From contig NC_065530.1 of NCBI RefSeq assembly GCF_020184175.1, forward strand, positions 39,099,260 through 39,163,259: a DNA stretch of 64,000 nucleotides, written 5' to 3'. Origin of the DNA: Aphis gossypii (Eukaryota > Arthropoda > Insecta > Hemiptera > Aphididae). The stretch's first letter is position 1, and every line of letters begins with the position of its first letter. Below the pieces are notes generated by a model. That model was not told the origin of the DNA. It did no database searches and worked only from the letters and a program-made list of their open reading frames with translations. Below are positions 36,050 through 49,056 of the stretch, piece after piece. The position numbers were made by a program, and so were the translations under genes.

Positions 36050-39000
36050 CAGTCAATGTCAAACGTTGTCGTTTGGTTTTCAATAAAATCACGGCGGCGT
36101 TTATTTGCCGAATCGTCCTTAATATTTCGTGCGTGTGCGAGTTATAAATAATAGTTTAACTATATTATACTATTATAGTATATCGGAGTGTTTAAAACGA
36201 TTATATTATAGTTTATAAAACTTATATCGTTTTAATTAAATCGATTATTATTATTGTTTATAAATATTACGCGCGTTTATGATAGTATTGTTTTTATGAA
36301 TTCAACAATCAACAAACATTCGAAGAAAATGTTTACTGTTCAAATATTCTTTTCAAAACAAATAACGTGAAACAAAGTGTGATAAAGGACTACTTTAATT
36401 TTTTTTTTTTTACATTCCGAAGAAGTTAAAAATCGTTAAGACCAAGAGGCGTGTCACACAATGGAGTGCAGTTTTATAGTTAACAGCAACGATGTTTCTT
36501 TTTTATTTATTTCTCACAATTCATTGCATTACTGTTTTTATTCAATTACAATAGGTAGCTGATGTTTTTTTTCGCTTTCTGTGTGGTTACCATTTATTAT
36601 TATTTTTTTTAATTGTATGTTAACATAAAATAATGCTATTACTTTAGAAATATTATTTTAAATCGAGTAGGTAGTAATATTTAAATACTTGTTCAAACAA
36701 AACTAGAAAAATAATATTGACTATATATTATAATGTGTGTATATTACGATAGCACTACGAGCAATAATACAGGCACACTTGATGCACTATAATACCTACT
36801 ATAATACACATAAAACTTCAGTAATGTTTTTAAATTGTTAAATAATGTATTTAAAGCTGCAGAGAGTTATTATCTACAACTCGTTATACTATTAAATAAA
36901 CGATGATAACTAATAATTATTATAGTAGTAACTATATAAATAAAATGTAAATTACAAAACAAACATTACCTGCGCATATTGTTTGCATTCGTGAATTGAT
37001 AAATTGTAATTAAAACTCAAAAAAATTAATTTTCCGTACGCGTACAAAGCAAATATATACATAATATTACCACCGTATACGGCAAACATTGACCCTCGGT
37101 AACTATATATAATGCACACGTATTGCCTACTATTCGATAGCAAAATATATCCGCCACGAGTTTATTTTCAATCTGTGAGAATTGATCAATAGCTACACAC
37201 CGCGTTGGCCAGACTCATCGCTGATGTTTAAAGTAAACACGAGTATATTATACACGCAATATTGCTATATGACCAAAATAATATATACATACTACTGTAT
37301 GTATGTGGCGTTGGAAAATTAATGAATATTCGTTTATCATATAAGTCACGTAATATATATGTATTGTTTTAGTTTCAGAACCGACTATATTACTTTTGCA
37401 ATGCTGCTGTGTTTTTCAAACAAAAATGTTCGAGTGCCATTACGTTTTGTAGTAGTCAATTAGCTTCAAATATATCTTCAAATTTTGGAGAATGTTTCTT
37501 AGCTGCTAATTTAGTCTAGATTTTGGTACTTTGTTTTGGTTAATATAGTGAGAATTTCCAAGTAGGTACCTATCTATTTTCTTTAATAATTGGAAAAAGC
37601 TGACAAAAAACAGAAGAAAACAAGAATATTTACGCAATAGACCGGTTTTCAATAAAATCAATAATATTTTGTAATAAAAAAATAACAGTAAAGATTTTAA
37701 ATTTTCATCAATTATTTAAATTAATTAAATTAGCATTTTCAAAATGATTTTGGCTTTTTTTATAGCTATTTAATATTTATATAGCCATATAAAATTGTTT
37801 ACATTTTTTCAATTTATGTTGAGAGTTGAATGTTGATTTCATGGTCAAAAAGTTTAAAATATGAATATAAGTTTACTCATATTTTGTTATTATTGAAAAT
37901 TAAAAATATTCTAATTAAAGTCTCAATTTTTTTTTTTTATTAGGAACAATTGATAACAAAATTAGATATTTCAACGTAAAATAACAGTTGTTCGATTAAT
38001 AATAGTTTTTTTTTTTGTAATTCGAAAAATATTAATTGATAAACTTTCAATTACCATTACGTAAATGATTATTTTCTATACACAATAACTTACAAAGTTT
38101 AAAAAATGCTAATTATTACAGAATACAATAAACCTAAGCCATAGTTTGAAATAGATCCACCCGTAGTCTTTTTCGCTCAGAACCATGTTTTTTTATACTT
38201 ATTTTATCGTTTAGTTTAAATTTATCGCACTCGTTGCCCACAATAAATGATGGATATGTACTCGAAACCATCATACTTGTCGGTATAAGCCTACAATAGA
38301 GCAAGTTCACTGGTGAATTATTATTATATAATAGTTAATAAGTATAAGATATCATAATCATCAATGTTTCGTAATAAATAAATGGATTTACTATTTTTAA
38401 AATGGTACTCCATGTTTAGCTGATAAAATTAACATATAATATTAACCTATGCATAGTATTAGGATTCGATAATAAGAATCGCTTTATATAATGTATGTAA
38501 AGCACTAAATCAATCGCCCGAGTTGAATTTCATGAAAAATCAATACCTATAATAAAATAAGTGTAAGTACAATAATAATGATAATAATAAAAAAAAGCAT
38601 ACAATGCACTGACAAATTTTTGAAATTTTAAAATGAAACAATATCGTTCGAATTAATTATAAAATAACTTCAATAACTTTTTTTTGCGAGGTGTCGCCGT
38701 GACAGAAAAACAAATAAAAGCGCATAGCATGTTGATTTTTAGTAGTGCAACGGAATTATTTCGTAATAATTTGAAATCGTCTTTGAACCAGCAAAAGGAA
38801 TGTAATTTTTTGTAGGTTTTACTGAGTTTATTTTTCGCCTTTTTTTTGTGTGTGCTGTTTTGAACCGGAAGAATACTTCAAAAGTCGTACACGTACCTAC
38901 GTAATTATCGCGTACATAAGCACTGTAGCACAATCATAATATTACTACATTTATTTTATACACGTATAGATCGGAAATCATTCGTTTTCTTCGCGCTAAA

Positions 39001-39090
39001 TGGCTTATATAGGCGTACACATTATTATATTTACAATTATTTAAACTTCTCGCGTATACATATTACATACACTACCTATATACCTATACA
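36050..39090. other. AT-rich DNA, one possible transposon relic
   Basis: There is no credible coding exon. Read on the minus strand, 38145-38290 is of more mixed composition (GTTCTGAGCG, ACTACGGGTGGATC and GGGCAACGAGTGCG words), like a fossil transposable element. The rest is AT-rich. Confidence 0.4.
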
Positions 39091-39099
39091 TACAGTCGA

Positions 39100-39620
39100 C
39101 TAAACAAACACTGCGAAAAGCGTACGCCGTATTATAATACAGTGTGTTTGTTTTTGTTTAAAAAGCCACTTTTTCGTGTGGTATTTCACTTTAACTGCGC
39201 TACACCGCCGCCGAGCGTTATTCGAAAATCTCATAAATAAATGTGCGCGCGTGTGTGTGTGTGTGTACAATAGTATAATATGTTTATATTTCTCTGTACA
39301 ATACCTCAACGAACGTGCCGAAATATAATAACGTAGTCTGTCCTCTGCCCGTCTCATCGTCTGCCGACGGTACATGCACAATAATACGACGAGATATTAT
39401 TATATAGTTGTGACGACGTCTCCTCGCCACACAATAATATAATAATATATCGTAACCTCTCTTCTCGCGGGCCATTCTCGTATTATATTGTGCGTCCAAG
39501 GTTTCCAAACTCTCGCACACAAACGCGCGTGTGTGTACAGTGAAATTTAATAAAAAAGACATATTTATGAACATTAGCGCGTGTGCGCCGACGTCAGCGA
39601 TGACGATATTGAATTACAAC
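39100..39620. promoter_or_regulatory. CpG-rich islet
   Basis: CpG-dense patches at 39190-39260, 39355-39425 and 39460-39600 alternate with TAATATAA words. (GT)n lies at 39247-39266. Minus-strand open frames (93 and 96 codons) are rich in Thr-His and Arg runs derived from the repeats, and I do not call them genes. Confidence 0.3.
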
Positions 39621-40119
39621 CGCCTGTGTGTATACGAATGTAGGTAATATTTTATGTATATAGTTATTTCGTCGTATTGCCGCCGTGTGATAGGCGTACA
39701 CACACATATATATATATTATCATAAAATATTGTTATTATTGAAATTACATATTTTATAGGCAGTGGTATGTAATGTGCATATTATTACTATCGTATTCTC
39801 GTGTACCGCTTAGACCGTGTACAAAGTACGAGTACACAACATGATAACCGATTTATATTAAAGTGTTGAACTATATATAATAATAATATTATAATATCTG
39901 CTGCACGACTGCAATAGTTATAATAATTGACACAATATTATAATAACGACTTTTCACCCCTGGCGATTCCGGACGAAACGATGTACTACCTATGATACGG
40001 TCATCATATCAATATAATATTACAAGTGCTCGTATCGAGTATAAATCGACGATTTTTCTTTCGAAAAATTAAATGAATAATCTCACTATCGTTTTCCACG
40101 TGTCGAATTCGTCGATAAA

Positions 40120-40610
40120 ACCGTTACGATCTGCAAAACGTTATAAGTCTGGCTCCCGCAGTCACGTCCTTACGAACTGGGAAAAAATCATGTTTTTTTT
40201 TCGATAACTATTCGTTTATAACCCGCACACAGTACGTCACCTTAATTTTTACGCTTCCGCGTATAAATATGTATACTACATATAATATATTATGTATCTC
40301 GTCTGTGATTTTCTGGTTTTCCGCTGCAATCATCGGCACACTGCAGTGATATATTCGCGTTGATAATGACTACCGTTATAATAATAATATCATAATCTTT
40401 ATCTAGACTTAACCCACGTTTCGACGGCACAGCGACGATTTCATTGTTTGGCCCGAGTATGCGTGAACAGTAACTCATCCGGAATCGTGTAAACTGCCAT
40501 CGTCGTCGGCTTGTGTGTGTGTGTGTGTGTGGTGTGTGTGTGTGTGCAACCATATTATAATACAACGCGCCACATGTGAAGAGTCATCGTGCGGGTCGTA
40601 CCGTTGTGTT
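40120..40610. promoter_or_regulatory. CpG-containing islet with split (GT)n array
   Basis: Moderate CpG at 40420-40510 and 40560-40605 flanks the (GT)n array. A minus-strand 91-codon open frame here has a His-Thr run from the microsatellite and no domain. Confidence 0.25.
40512..40546. repeat. Interrupted (GT)n microsatellite
   Basis: Two (GT) blocks separated by one extra G, 35 bp in total. Alternating purine-pyrimidine, so Z-DNA-prone. Confidence 0.95.
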
Positions 40611-40794
40611 ATAAATGGGATGGATAAATATTTTATATTTTTTAATAATAATTTTGTTTCAAAGACAAATCATAAATACGTTAATATATTCCACATAATA
40701 ATTAATGGAGAATGAGTACGTATAGGCTTTAGGTATGTATGTGTGTATTATTTTAATAGCAGAACATTTTTGAGATATTATATAACCTAAACAA

Positions 40795-40840
40795 TTTTAA
40801 ACCACTCGAAAGCGAGACTTTACACTCAAGTGGTTTAAAA
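40795..40840. repeat. 12-bp inverted repeat, MITE-like end structure
   Basis: TTTTAAACCACT (40795-40806) is exactly complementary to AGTGGTTTAAAA (40829-40840). The 22-base interior contributes a second small hairpin, CTCG-AAAG-CGAG (40805-40816). A poly-A run (to 40851) follows directly. The arrangement resembles a minimal foldback element or joined transposon ends. No flanking TTAA/TA duplication is certain. Confidence 0.5.
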
Positions 40841-40859
40841 AAAAAAAAAAATTAAATAT

Positions 40860-43800
40860 GTTCGTTCATTATGGAAACCGCCGCCGCGCCACCCGGTCGA
40901 CGACGTTTCGACTAACGATTTTCATGACAAAATGAGTATGCCACCGCTGTCGTGTTTTGTTTAAAAGTAAACATTTACAATTTACTGTGTATATGTACAC
41001 GGTTTACCTACTGCAATATGATATTATAAACTTGTGTAGAAAACTTTTTATTTATACGTGTTAATATTACATAATTATGGTATATTCTTGAGAATAAAAA
41101 TGATTTTATAGTTTTATACATGATGTATAGATATACTATAAATATAAAATAATATAATATTATTAACCATTACTATGAAATTATGATTGATTCCGTAGTA
41201 ATTGATACTGAGAATTCTATAGATACAAAAAATAAATTGTATAACTATTAGATTATGTTACTCGAGAGTAAACTAATTTTAAATTCTGAATGAAGCGATG
41301 AATGAATTTTTTTCTTGGCCATATATACTTATAATTGGTTATTTTAGTATCCAATAACATCTAAATACTTTTTATAGACTGTATTTTATTTATTGATAGT
41401 TGTTTTGTTTGTATACTGACATGTGATTAATTTATGCATCAATGATTTGCTAGAATATCCGCATATCCTGTCGATCCTTTTTCCTTTTCCAAAACGAATT
41501 CTATATAATCATTATTGAACAACCCGGCGTACTGCAGCCTGTAGAGTCCAGATAACGGCGAAATGGTGAATCTGTTTTGACATTAATTGTTCATATTATA
41601 CAATATATACCCAATAGAAGTATAAGAGAAAACAATTGAGAAAGAGATGAAAAAATAAGTGAACAAACGTTATCAATTTAAAAATATATAATTAAAAAAA
41701 TAAATAGAGCTATAATTTAATTTATTTATAATTATTGTAAAATTTGATATTACTTATCTTATAGTATATGGGCTTTTTAATAAAAATATTAAAAATAATA
41801 AAAAGTTTAGGAAAACTGTGAACTAGCTATAGAGTATAATATGGTATGAGTACTATTATAAATAGTTATAATGGCTATGTTTTATACGTGGTATAATATA
41901 AATAATAATTATAATAGCGCAGACATACTGGGGTGCCGAGATCAAAGTCTAGTGGGCGGGAGAGTGCATATAACATAATTCTTAGTTCATAATATACCAC
42001 TTGGAAATTATGGTATAGTCGTGATCTATAATAGGGGGATGTAGAGAGTTGCTCTTACCATTGTGTGCAAATCTATTGATTTCTCCCTTTTTAAAATCTT
42101 TAATTCAATGAATATTACACCTCATTTTGAAAACATTTTTATTGAGCTCGAATATTGTTTTTCTGCGTGCATTTTATTTAATCACTTATTTATCCATTAA
42201 TATATATTTTCAGTAAATTTATATTCTATACAAAACTTCAAGGACTATGGTTTTAATATTATATAATGTTTACATGTATGGATTTTTTATTAGCAAATTA
42301 TTTGAGGGATAGAAGGGTGTCACTTTCTCATCCATTACATATTTTTAGACAGTGTGGGTAAAAAATATTTACTATATTTCCCCAGTCTATACTCACTCCC
42401 CTCACCAAAAGAAAATTACTTCCAATTACTAGCTACTGCTGCAGACATATAAAATATTTTTATGGTGATAACAAGGTTAGCATAAATAACAATTATTCAT
42501 AAATAAAGAACATCATCGTATCAAATAGTATTTGATTCGGTTGCAGTTTTCCGGACTAAAACATCGCTCTAGTGTATATATCGCTATATAACGATCGTTT
42601 TTGCGCAAAGATTGTAAGAACATCCACCGCAATAATAATATGTCCTATACAGTATTTTGTAATCTAAAGAGCGATAAACGAATATACCTACTATTATATA
42701 TGTATAATACCGTATACTTGAATGTGTAGGTAGATACTTGACTTAAATATGAATAACCATATTATGTAAGTGTTAGTATAAGCGATCAATCGAGTATATC
42801 GACATTAAAAAATATTTAACAACATGGATATAGGTACTTGGCTGATGAACCATGAACGCGTATTCAAACAAATATTAAATATGATGTACAATATATTCGA
42901 TATATCGAAAAACACAATACAGAGAAATAAATAATTATAAATATATAATATTATCATATTGTACGTTCTATACTACACAAAAGTAAATTTAGCATACACT
43001 ATAGGTTGTAATTTTGTTTAGCAAATGAATTAGTTTAACCTCGCCGCACGTATATCTCCTCCTCCTCCTCCTTTTCCGTCGCACTGTATATATTATGGTA
43101 TGTCTCCTCTTGTTTTACATTCTACATCTTTATTGTTTTAAACATGAACACCTATTGGTCAAATAATAGCTTTAGTTAGGCAACACACACAGTGTCAGTT
43201 TCTGTATACGCTGTTTAGCGTTATAATGCGGCTAGCTGAAAAAACTAAACTATTCCATACAGTATAATATTATGTATATTATACATATTAATTATCATTA
43301 CTGCGCCGCAATGGGTGCTTTACCGTGCGCTAAACAATTACGTATTCACGTATACTTTAAATAGGTGATATACTGATATAATTAGTAACTGCAGCAGTTG
43401 ATGCCATTTTGAAATATTACCACGATAAATGACATAATACATTCGTTGATCAAATAAATTAGAACCGAACGGGTACCTATAAATAGTTCACCTATTTATC
43501 GTATATTATTTATGGGTCGTTTATCGTAATTTTAATTTTTTTTTCCGAACAAATTTTTTTCACGAATAACAAGTCGCGTTTTATTTTGTATCCAAATATA
43601 TATTACGAACACAACAATAAATTTATAACATTACAGTAAGGCGCACCGGTGATCGTTAAAAATATATATTTAAAACGAAACTATACGATAATATCAACGG
43701 GTATTGCGATTACTGTCCGTATTGTATAATAATACACGACGTCGAATATTTTGTGGGATGATGAATGATCTTATAATTTCAGTCACACTCGAGTTCGATT

Positions 43801-43960
43801 AATCACAATTCAAAATAAACAGACTACGCGCGTATCCACTGTACGTAGACAGGTATATAATATACACGAGTGTACCATAATAAGTATAATATTATAAGTA
43901 ACGCACTTAAAAATTATTTGTTTTCAAATGTTGTCTGCCATTGTACATTATAATAATGTA
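40860..43960. other. AT-rich DNA, nothing firm
   Basis: It holds a (CTC)n tract at 43056-43072 and a mixed-composition patch at 42300-42440 of possible transposon origin. No coding exon or RNA gene is recognised. Confidence 0.5.
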
Positions 43961-44760
43961 TTCGTTACGCGATAACGACGACAATAATATAATGATAATA
44001 ATATTTAATGTCGTCGTCGTCAATATTATTATTATTTTACCCGACACGACGGGTTAGAGTCGGTAGCCACTATAAATAATTGTGAAAAAGCATATTTGCT
44101 TTCCGTAATGAGGTAATGTATAATATAAACACGGTGTTTATAATATAAACGTATTATATACATATATACATATAATATTATATTGTACACTTTATACACA
44201 CGCGTATTGTTATAACGTCGACCAGCGGCGGAACAAGGTCAACACGTCCATCCACGAGCTCGTGTGTGTTTTTACGTATAGATAATATTATGATGAATTA
44301 CAGTCACTGTCGTCGTCGTCCGATACTCATATACGCGTGCGCACGCGTTACCGGTATACGAAGAATATACCACTTCCGGTTGGTTTTACAAGGGCGCCGT
44401 GTGTGTGTGTGTGTAAGTTGCGCGTGCAGGTGATATCACTGTCGCAGAGAGCATCTCTTGTACATTATATAATATTATTTTATGGTTATGTGGGCGCGAG
44501 CTGCTGTTGTCGGCGGCGTAGGGTGCACACTGTGTGTGTGTGTGTGTATGTGCGGTGACTGGTGTGGAGCGAAGTCGTGACCGGAGCGGTGCGTCGGGGA
44601 GAGGAATAGGGAGGTGCAGGTCGGGAGGTAGTGGTCGGCTGGCGGGGCCCCGGGGTGTGGAAAATTATATCCTTCTTTGTCACGAATTTTCGTATATCAT
44701 ATACCTGTATACGTACATACTACATATATATATATTATTATGACGTTATTTTCTACGACC
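43960..44760. promoter_or_regulatory. CpG-rich islet with two (GT)n arrays
   Basis: The sequence is CpG-rich from 44215 to 44660, including a purine-rich G-heavy segment (44570-44660: GGAGCGG, GGGGAGAGG, GGGGCCCCGGGG). (GT)n arrays lie at about 44398-44414 and 44531-44549. ACGACGACA (about 43976) is complementary to TGTCGTCGT (about 44009) around a TAATAATA core. Short open frames are Gly/Arg/Ser-rich on + and Pro/Thr-rich on -, typical of islet DNA. A transcription start in either direction is plausible. Confidence 0.3.
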
Positions 44761-45740
44761 GTTTTAACGGGTTTTAACTAGATATAGGTACTTTCACGCG
44801 CGGTGACATCCCGAAATCACAATTATTATTATTATCGTTGTTGTACGCATAATAATATAATATTACGTATTACGTATTATTTTAAGCCTCTCGTGAATCG
44901 CTACTTAGTCGTCGCTGCAGTCTCGCGTTTAAAACATTAGTATTTTACCAGAGATTTATCGGGTTCGAGCGTTTGGTCATTGACAACAAAATACGTTCGG
45001 TTATTAGTGAATTTTTTTTTATAATACACGCATACACCTTATACTAAAAGTATAGTATATTGGTACCTAACCTAAGGTCTATGTATAATACAATTTACTA
45101 TGAAAATTATTTTAGGCTGTACATATCAAACGTATTTGATACACAATTTACTTAAAAATAATATATCAAATATAATGTACATAAATTTAACGTACGAATA
45201 AATGAGTTTATTGTAGTAGGTATTATATCAAGTGTACGCATAAAATTATTATAACATAAACTACCGTGACTAATAATGTATGTTGTAATTTTAATATTCC
45301 AAGGTTATAGATATCAAGATCATTTTATAATACTTATGTATACTATACAGTTTTGCGATTTTCCAATATTATTTAGTAGACTGTACGAGTGATTTTAAAT
45401 TGAACATTGAGACGTTGATGTGTCACTGTTATATAATATAAATACATACATATATTGATATATACCTATATATCACATTGAAAAACGCAATACATCAATA
45501 CACACACGAGTTACGTTTATTTTGTTATTCAACAGTTTAAATGTATGTGCTCAGTACAGCGTTGTCAAATCAAACATAGGTAGGTAATGGGTTTTTTTTT
45601 TTTACCTAAATGTTTAATATTTTACCAGACATCCTTCTTTGCATATAAAAAAGCGAGCGAAGAAACACTAATTCATTATCATAAAATGTATCGAATGCTC
45701 GTGTACAATCTTATTTTGTGTTTAATTAATTAATTTATGG
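44760..45740. other. AT-rich stretch, nothing recognised
   Basis: Probable intron or intergenic DNA leading up to the acceptor at 45746. Confidence 0.55.
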
Positions 45741-45746
45741 TTTCAG

Positions 45747-46001
45747 CGTTGCGATTTGAATGAAACATTTATCAACTGTATTATAGCAGCTGTTCGAACT
45801 GTGTGCGATAAGATGTGTAACGTAACAAAAGTCTTTGTTAGTCAACAAGGCAACAACTACTATGTGTCTGTATGGTTATTGTTAACGAAAATGCCTGATA
45901 TTTTAACCATGTGTCAAAGACGAAAAGAGTATATAGGTAGTAACACACACACATACAAATATAATATATTATATTCAAACGTTTGTGAAATATTTGCATA
46001 A
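45747..46001 (+). CDS. Candidate terminal coding exon with poly-A signal
   Basis: The acceptor TTTATGGTTTCAG ends at 45746. From the first base an open frame of 84 codons runs RCDLNETFINCIIAAVRTVC, then DKMCNVTKVFVSQQGNNYYV, to a TAA at 45999. AATAAA follows at 46067-46072, 66 nt after the stop, with a GT-rich GAGTTGTCC just beyond, as expected for a short 3' UTR. Five Cys in the first two thirds suggest a compact or secreted fold. A weak alternative donor (ATAG|GTAGTA) lies at 45936/45937. Entry phase is 0, compatible with the phase-0 donor at 9875. I do not recognise the protein. Codon use is less AT-biased than nearby chance frames. Confidence 0.33.
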   Translation, partial: RCDLNETFINCIIAAVRTVCDKMCNVTKVFVSQQGNNYYVSVWLLLTKMPDILTMCQRRKEYIGSNTHTYKYNILYSNVCEIFA

Positions 46002-46265
46002 CATTAAATCTAGAGTTATGCGTTTCGTGTGAAAACCGTCTTTATAAATGGAAAAAAATAATGTGAAATAAACTCGAGTTGTCCACTCGACAAATGATTA
46101 TATTCTATTGATTTCGCATCTCGCGATTGTTAACGATCTAATTATTTATATATTATATACATACAGATTGATTATTGTTATTATAGTTTGTGATCTGAAC
46201 AAATTTCGTTTAATATATATAAACATTAAACTTTATTTTTTTCGTTCTATGAAATATGATGGATT

Positions 46266-46466
46266 TTAAACATATACCAAGTCCAAGTGCAAAAAACCAA
46301 ACAAAACAAAGGTTTTGACTAAATAATGGTATGTAGGTAGGTAGTATGAAACATCGGGTATCATTGCTGATGAGCCTTTTTCCGCGAACGAAAACTGACA
46401 CTCTGACACTCTATTTGATCTCGATTGAAAATATATAATTATTTCATCGCCAGACAACGGTGCCAT
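46266..46466 (-). CDS. 66-codon ORF with strong start context
   Basis: On the minus strand AAAACATGGC, an excellent animal start context, opens MAPLSGDEIIIYFQSRSNRV and continues 66 codons to TAA. The C-terminal 25 residues are hydrophobic and aromatic and could form one membrane segment. No domain, signal peptide or family is recognised. It lies 265 nt beyond the end of the + strand candidate at 45747, in convergent orientation. It could be the first coding exon of a minus-strand gene or a chance frame. Confidence 0.22.
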   Translation of the reverse strand: MAPLSGDEIIIYFQSRSNRVSECQFSFAEKGSSAMIPDVSYYLPTYHYLVKTFVLFGFLHLDLVYV

Positions 46467-46599
46467 GTTTTATTTTTCTACATCCGATTTTTTCTGTGTT
46501 TATTATTTTTTCTCTTGCAATGGAATAATACTACCTATAATAATATACACAATCGGCGTACATTTACGTTGTTGTACTATTACTATTAAAAAACTACAT

Positions 46600-47120
46600 T
46601 CGCGATGACGTGATTTACACATGTTTAAATGCACACGTTATACTTCCAAGGACGTGCGAGTGGAACGTGGACGCGGGTTCGACATATTTTACCCTCGGTG
46701 CCATACGTTTATATTATATTATTGGTATGATATTTCATGTATAGTGTAATGTTATGTAATGATATGCGTGTGTGGAGGATCCCTGCGCAGTTATCTTAAT
46801 GGGATGCGACGTTGTTTAAAATAATTTACGCCGAGTTCAGTATAATAATAATATACACAATAGGATTTTATTGGTTTCACAATAACGCGAATGTCATTGG
46901 ATAATTAAGCATAAAATACGGAAAATGGATTTCCAGGAAATCACTGCAGTGTAGTGCTGGAATAATTTTATGCGACGAGCGAGTTTCGAGTCACCAGTGG
47001 TTTACGGTATCCGGATTTCCTATGAGTTCAGCGTAGTTATGCAACGATCAACCAGAAATTAGAAGCAACTCGATTGATTGCACAACTTGTTTGTGAGATC
47101 AAACAGATACTACATTATAT
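46600..47120. promoter_or_regulatory. Complexity-rich noncoding patch, enhancer-like
   Basis: Unlike its flanks, this half-kilobase has balanced base composition and few simple repeats (46610-46700, 46770-46830, 46880-47110). It holds the STAT-like palindrome at 46928 plus GATCAA and ATTGATTG words. No frame is open for more than a few dozen codons. A conserved regulatory element is the simplest reading, by inference. Confidence 0.25.
46928..46951. promoter_or_regulatory. STAT-like palindrome abutting a CACTGCAGTG palindrome
   Basis: GATTTCC-A-GGAAATC (46928-46942) contains TTCCAGGAA, the consensus STAT dimer site. It shares its last base with CACTGCAGTG (46942-46951), a perfect 10-bp palindrome. 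Binding is not shown by sequence alone. Confidence 0.35.
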
Positions 47121-47129
47121 ATTAATATA

Positions 47130-49050
47130 ATATATATATGTATAGCATAGTCGTTTAGTGTATCATTATTGTTCTAAAACTTTTAACATGAAAATTATAA
47201 TATGCATTTGTATGATAAATTCCATCTACTGCGTTTTAAAACGAATTCGATATTTTTGTATATTAAATTTGTAAAAAAAAATGTATTCTGCGTATTTATA
47301 ATTTCATATTTTTACGTATTTATCTCAAAAATTTGTGGAATTTAAATGTATTAACACGTATAATGATCGTTTATTTAATAACATACCTACACTTAAAAAT
47401 GAACAGTTGACCTTTGAATTTGTTTTTTCCACACGTTTAATGGTAAAATAATAAAAAACAATATACATATTTTTTTCTTCCTTTGCTTCGAATATTAAAA
47501 TGCAGATTATTTTTTTAAAGGCTTAACCGTGAATACCTAAACCGATGTCGAAAACTCGTTGACAATTCGTTAATGAATATACTTTTTTTGTCGTAGAAAG
47601 TTAAAATTCCTAAATCAATAACGCACATATAATTTACCAACTATACCCGTGTAAATAATTACTTTCCAAATTGGAATTTACCAAGTTGGTTCGTTTAAAA
47701 CGTAAATATATTATAAGAAACTAAATACATAAAAAATAATAAGTCTTAATTTTTTCTTGTATTAAATGTTTTATTATAGGCTCTGAGGTATGATATTGGA
47801 TTACTAAATGTGGTTTGTAAACTCAATTTTATAATATTCAAAAAAATATTATATTCTTTTTTAAAGTTGTGTGTTATTCAAGTATATATGAGCATCAAAT
47901 TTTTTTTAAGTAATTTGGAATAACACAAATTAAATGTATTAAAGTAATAAAAATAACATTTAAGATAAATTATTAATTACTATTATACCTTTCGAGCCTA
48001 ATTTACAAATTTAACACAATTTATACGTACATCTGTAGTATATCACCAATGAATTTATATTCAAAAAATATAAATGGTGGTTTATTTTTTACCGTCAACC
48101 ATTTAAATGGCACTAAATAATAATTTTAGGTTAATCAAATTCTTCAATAGATATAGTGTACTTATATAATATTTAGCTCTACTTTCTATTTCAATCATTT
48201 GTATATAGGTAGTATTGAATGTGCGTTTTTTAAAATCTAATTGGGTACAAAAATATTAGTATAAATCATTATGATATGCATTAATAATATAATTAAGTAA
48301 ATATAAATTATACTGTAATTTAAATGGGGTTTGAAAATGAATTGCCTGTTATTAAAATGTATTACAGTGTAACGTGTACACGATTTGGTCAGTTCATTAC
48401 TTTTTAAATTATTATTATAATAAACATTAATAATAATAGTAATTATTATTATAATTTTCTTCTGTTTAAAATGTCATTGCACAATATTCGCCGATCATTT
48501 AAATTACATCAATGTAATAATATATTAAGCACCCTTTTTTGCGATGTAAACTAAATTCAGTAAACGATCGTAGGTCAAAAGACAATAACAAATAAATCAT
48601 TGAATTAGACCATTATAGCTAATAGCCCAATAGCACTTTCTCTAATTTAGACAATTTACTATATCTAGAGTATAATGCATTATGTGCAGCACTGAAGCAG
48701 TGATTGTTTAAGAATTGCATTTTAATACGCATGCATTATGCTTAATAGCATCATATTATTATGTAATACGTAGACCATATTATAATCGATAAGTTTTATT
48801 ATACCTTTTTAATAACAGCTTAGCATAAAGTATTTTTTATCAATGTATCGTAAACACGAACAATAAGTAAGTAGGTACTGCAGTTATTATCAATTGTCTT
48901 ACTGACTATATTAACCAACTATAACGAGTAACAATATTCTTTCTCATGATGGTGTAATTGCAGACACATAAATGTATTGCATTTTTTCTCAAAAATGTTT
49001 TTCTTTCATTCGTTAGAATGTGCGTCTGCTACTATAGTCATATAAAATAA
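47130..49050. other. AT-rich stretch, nothing recognised
   Basis: Probable intron or intergenic DNA. Confidence 0.6.
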
Positions 49051-49056
49051 TTTCAG

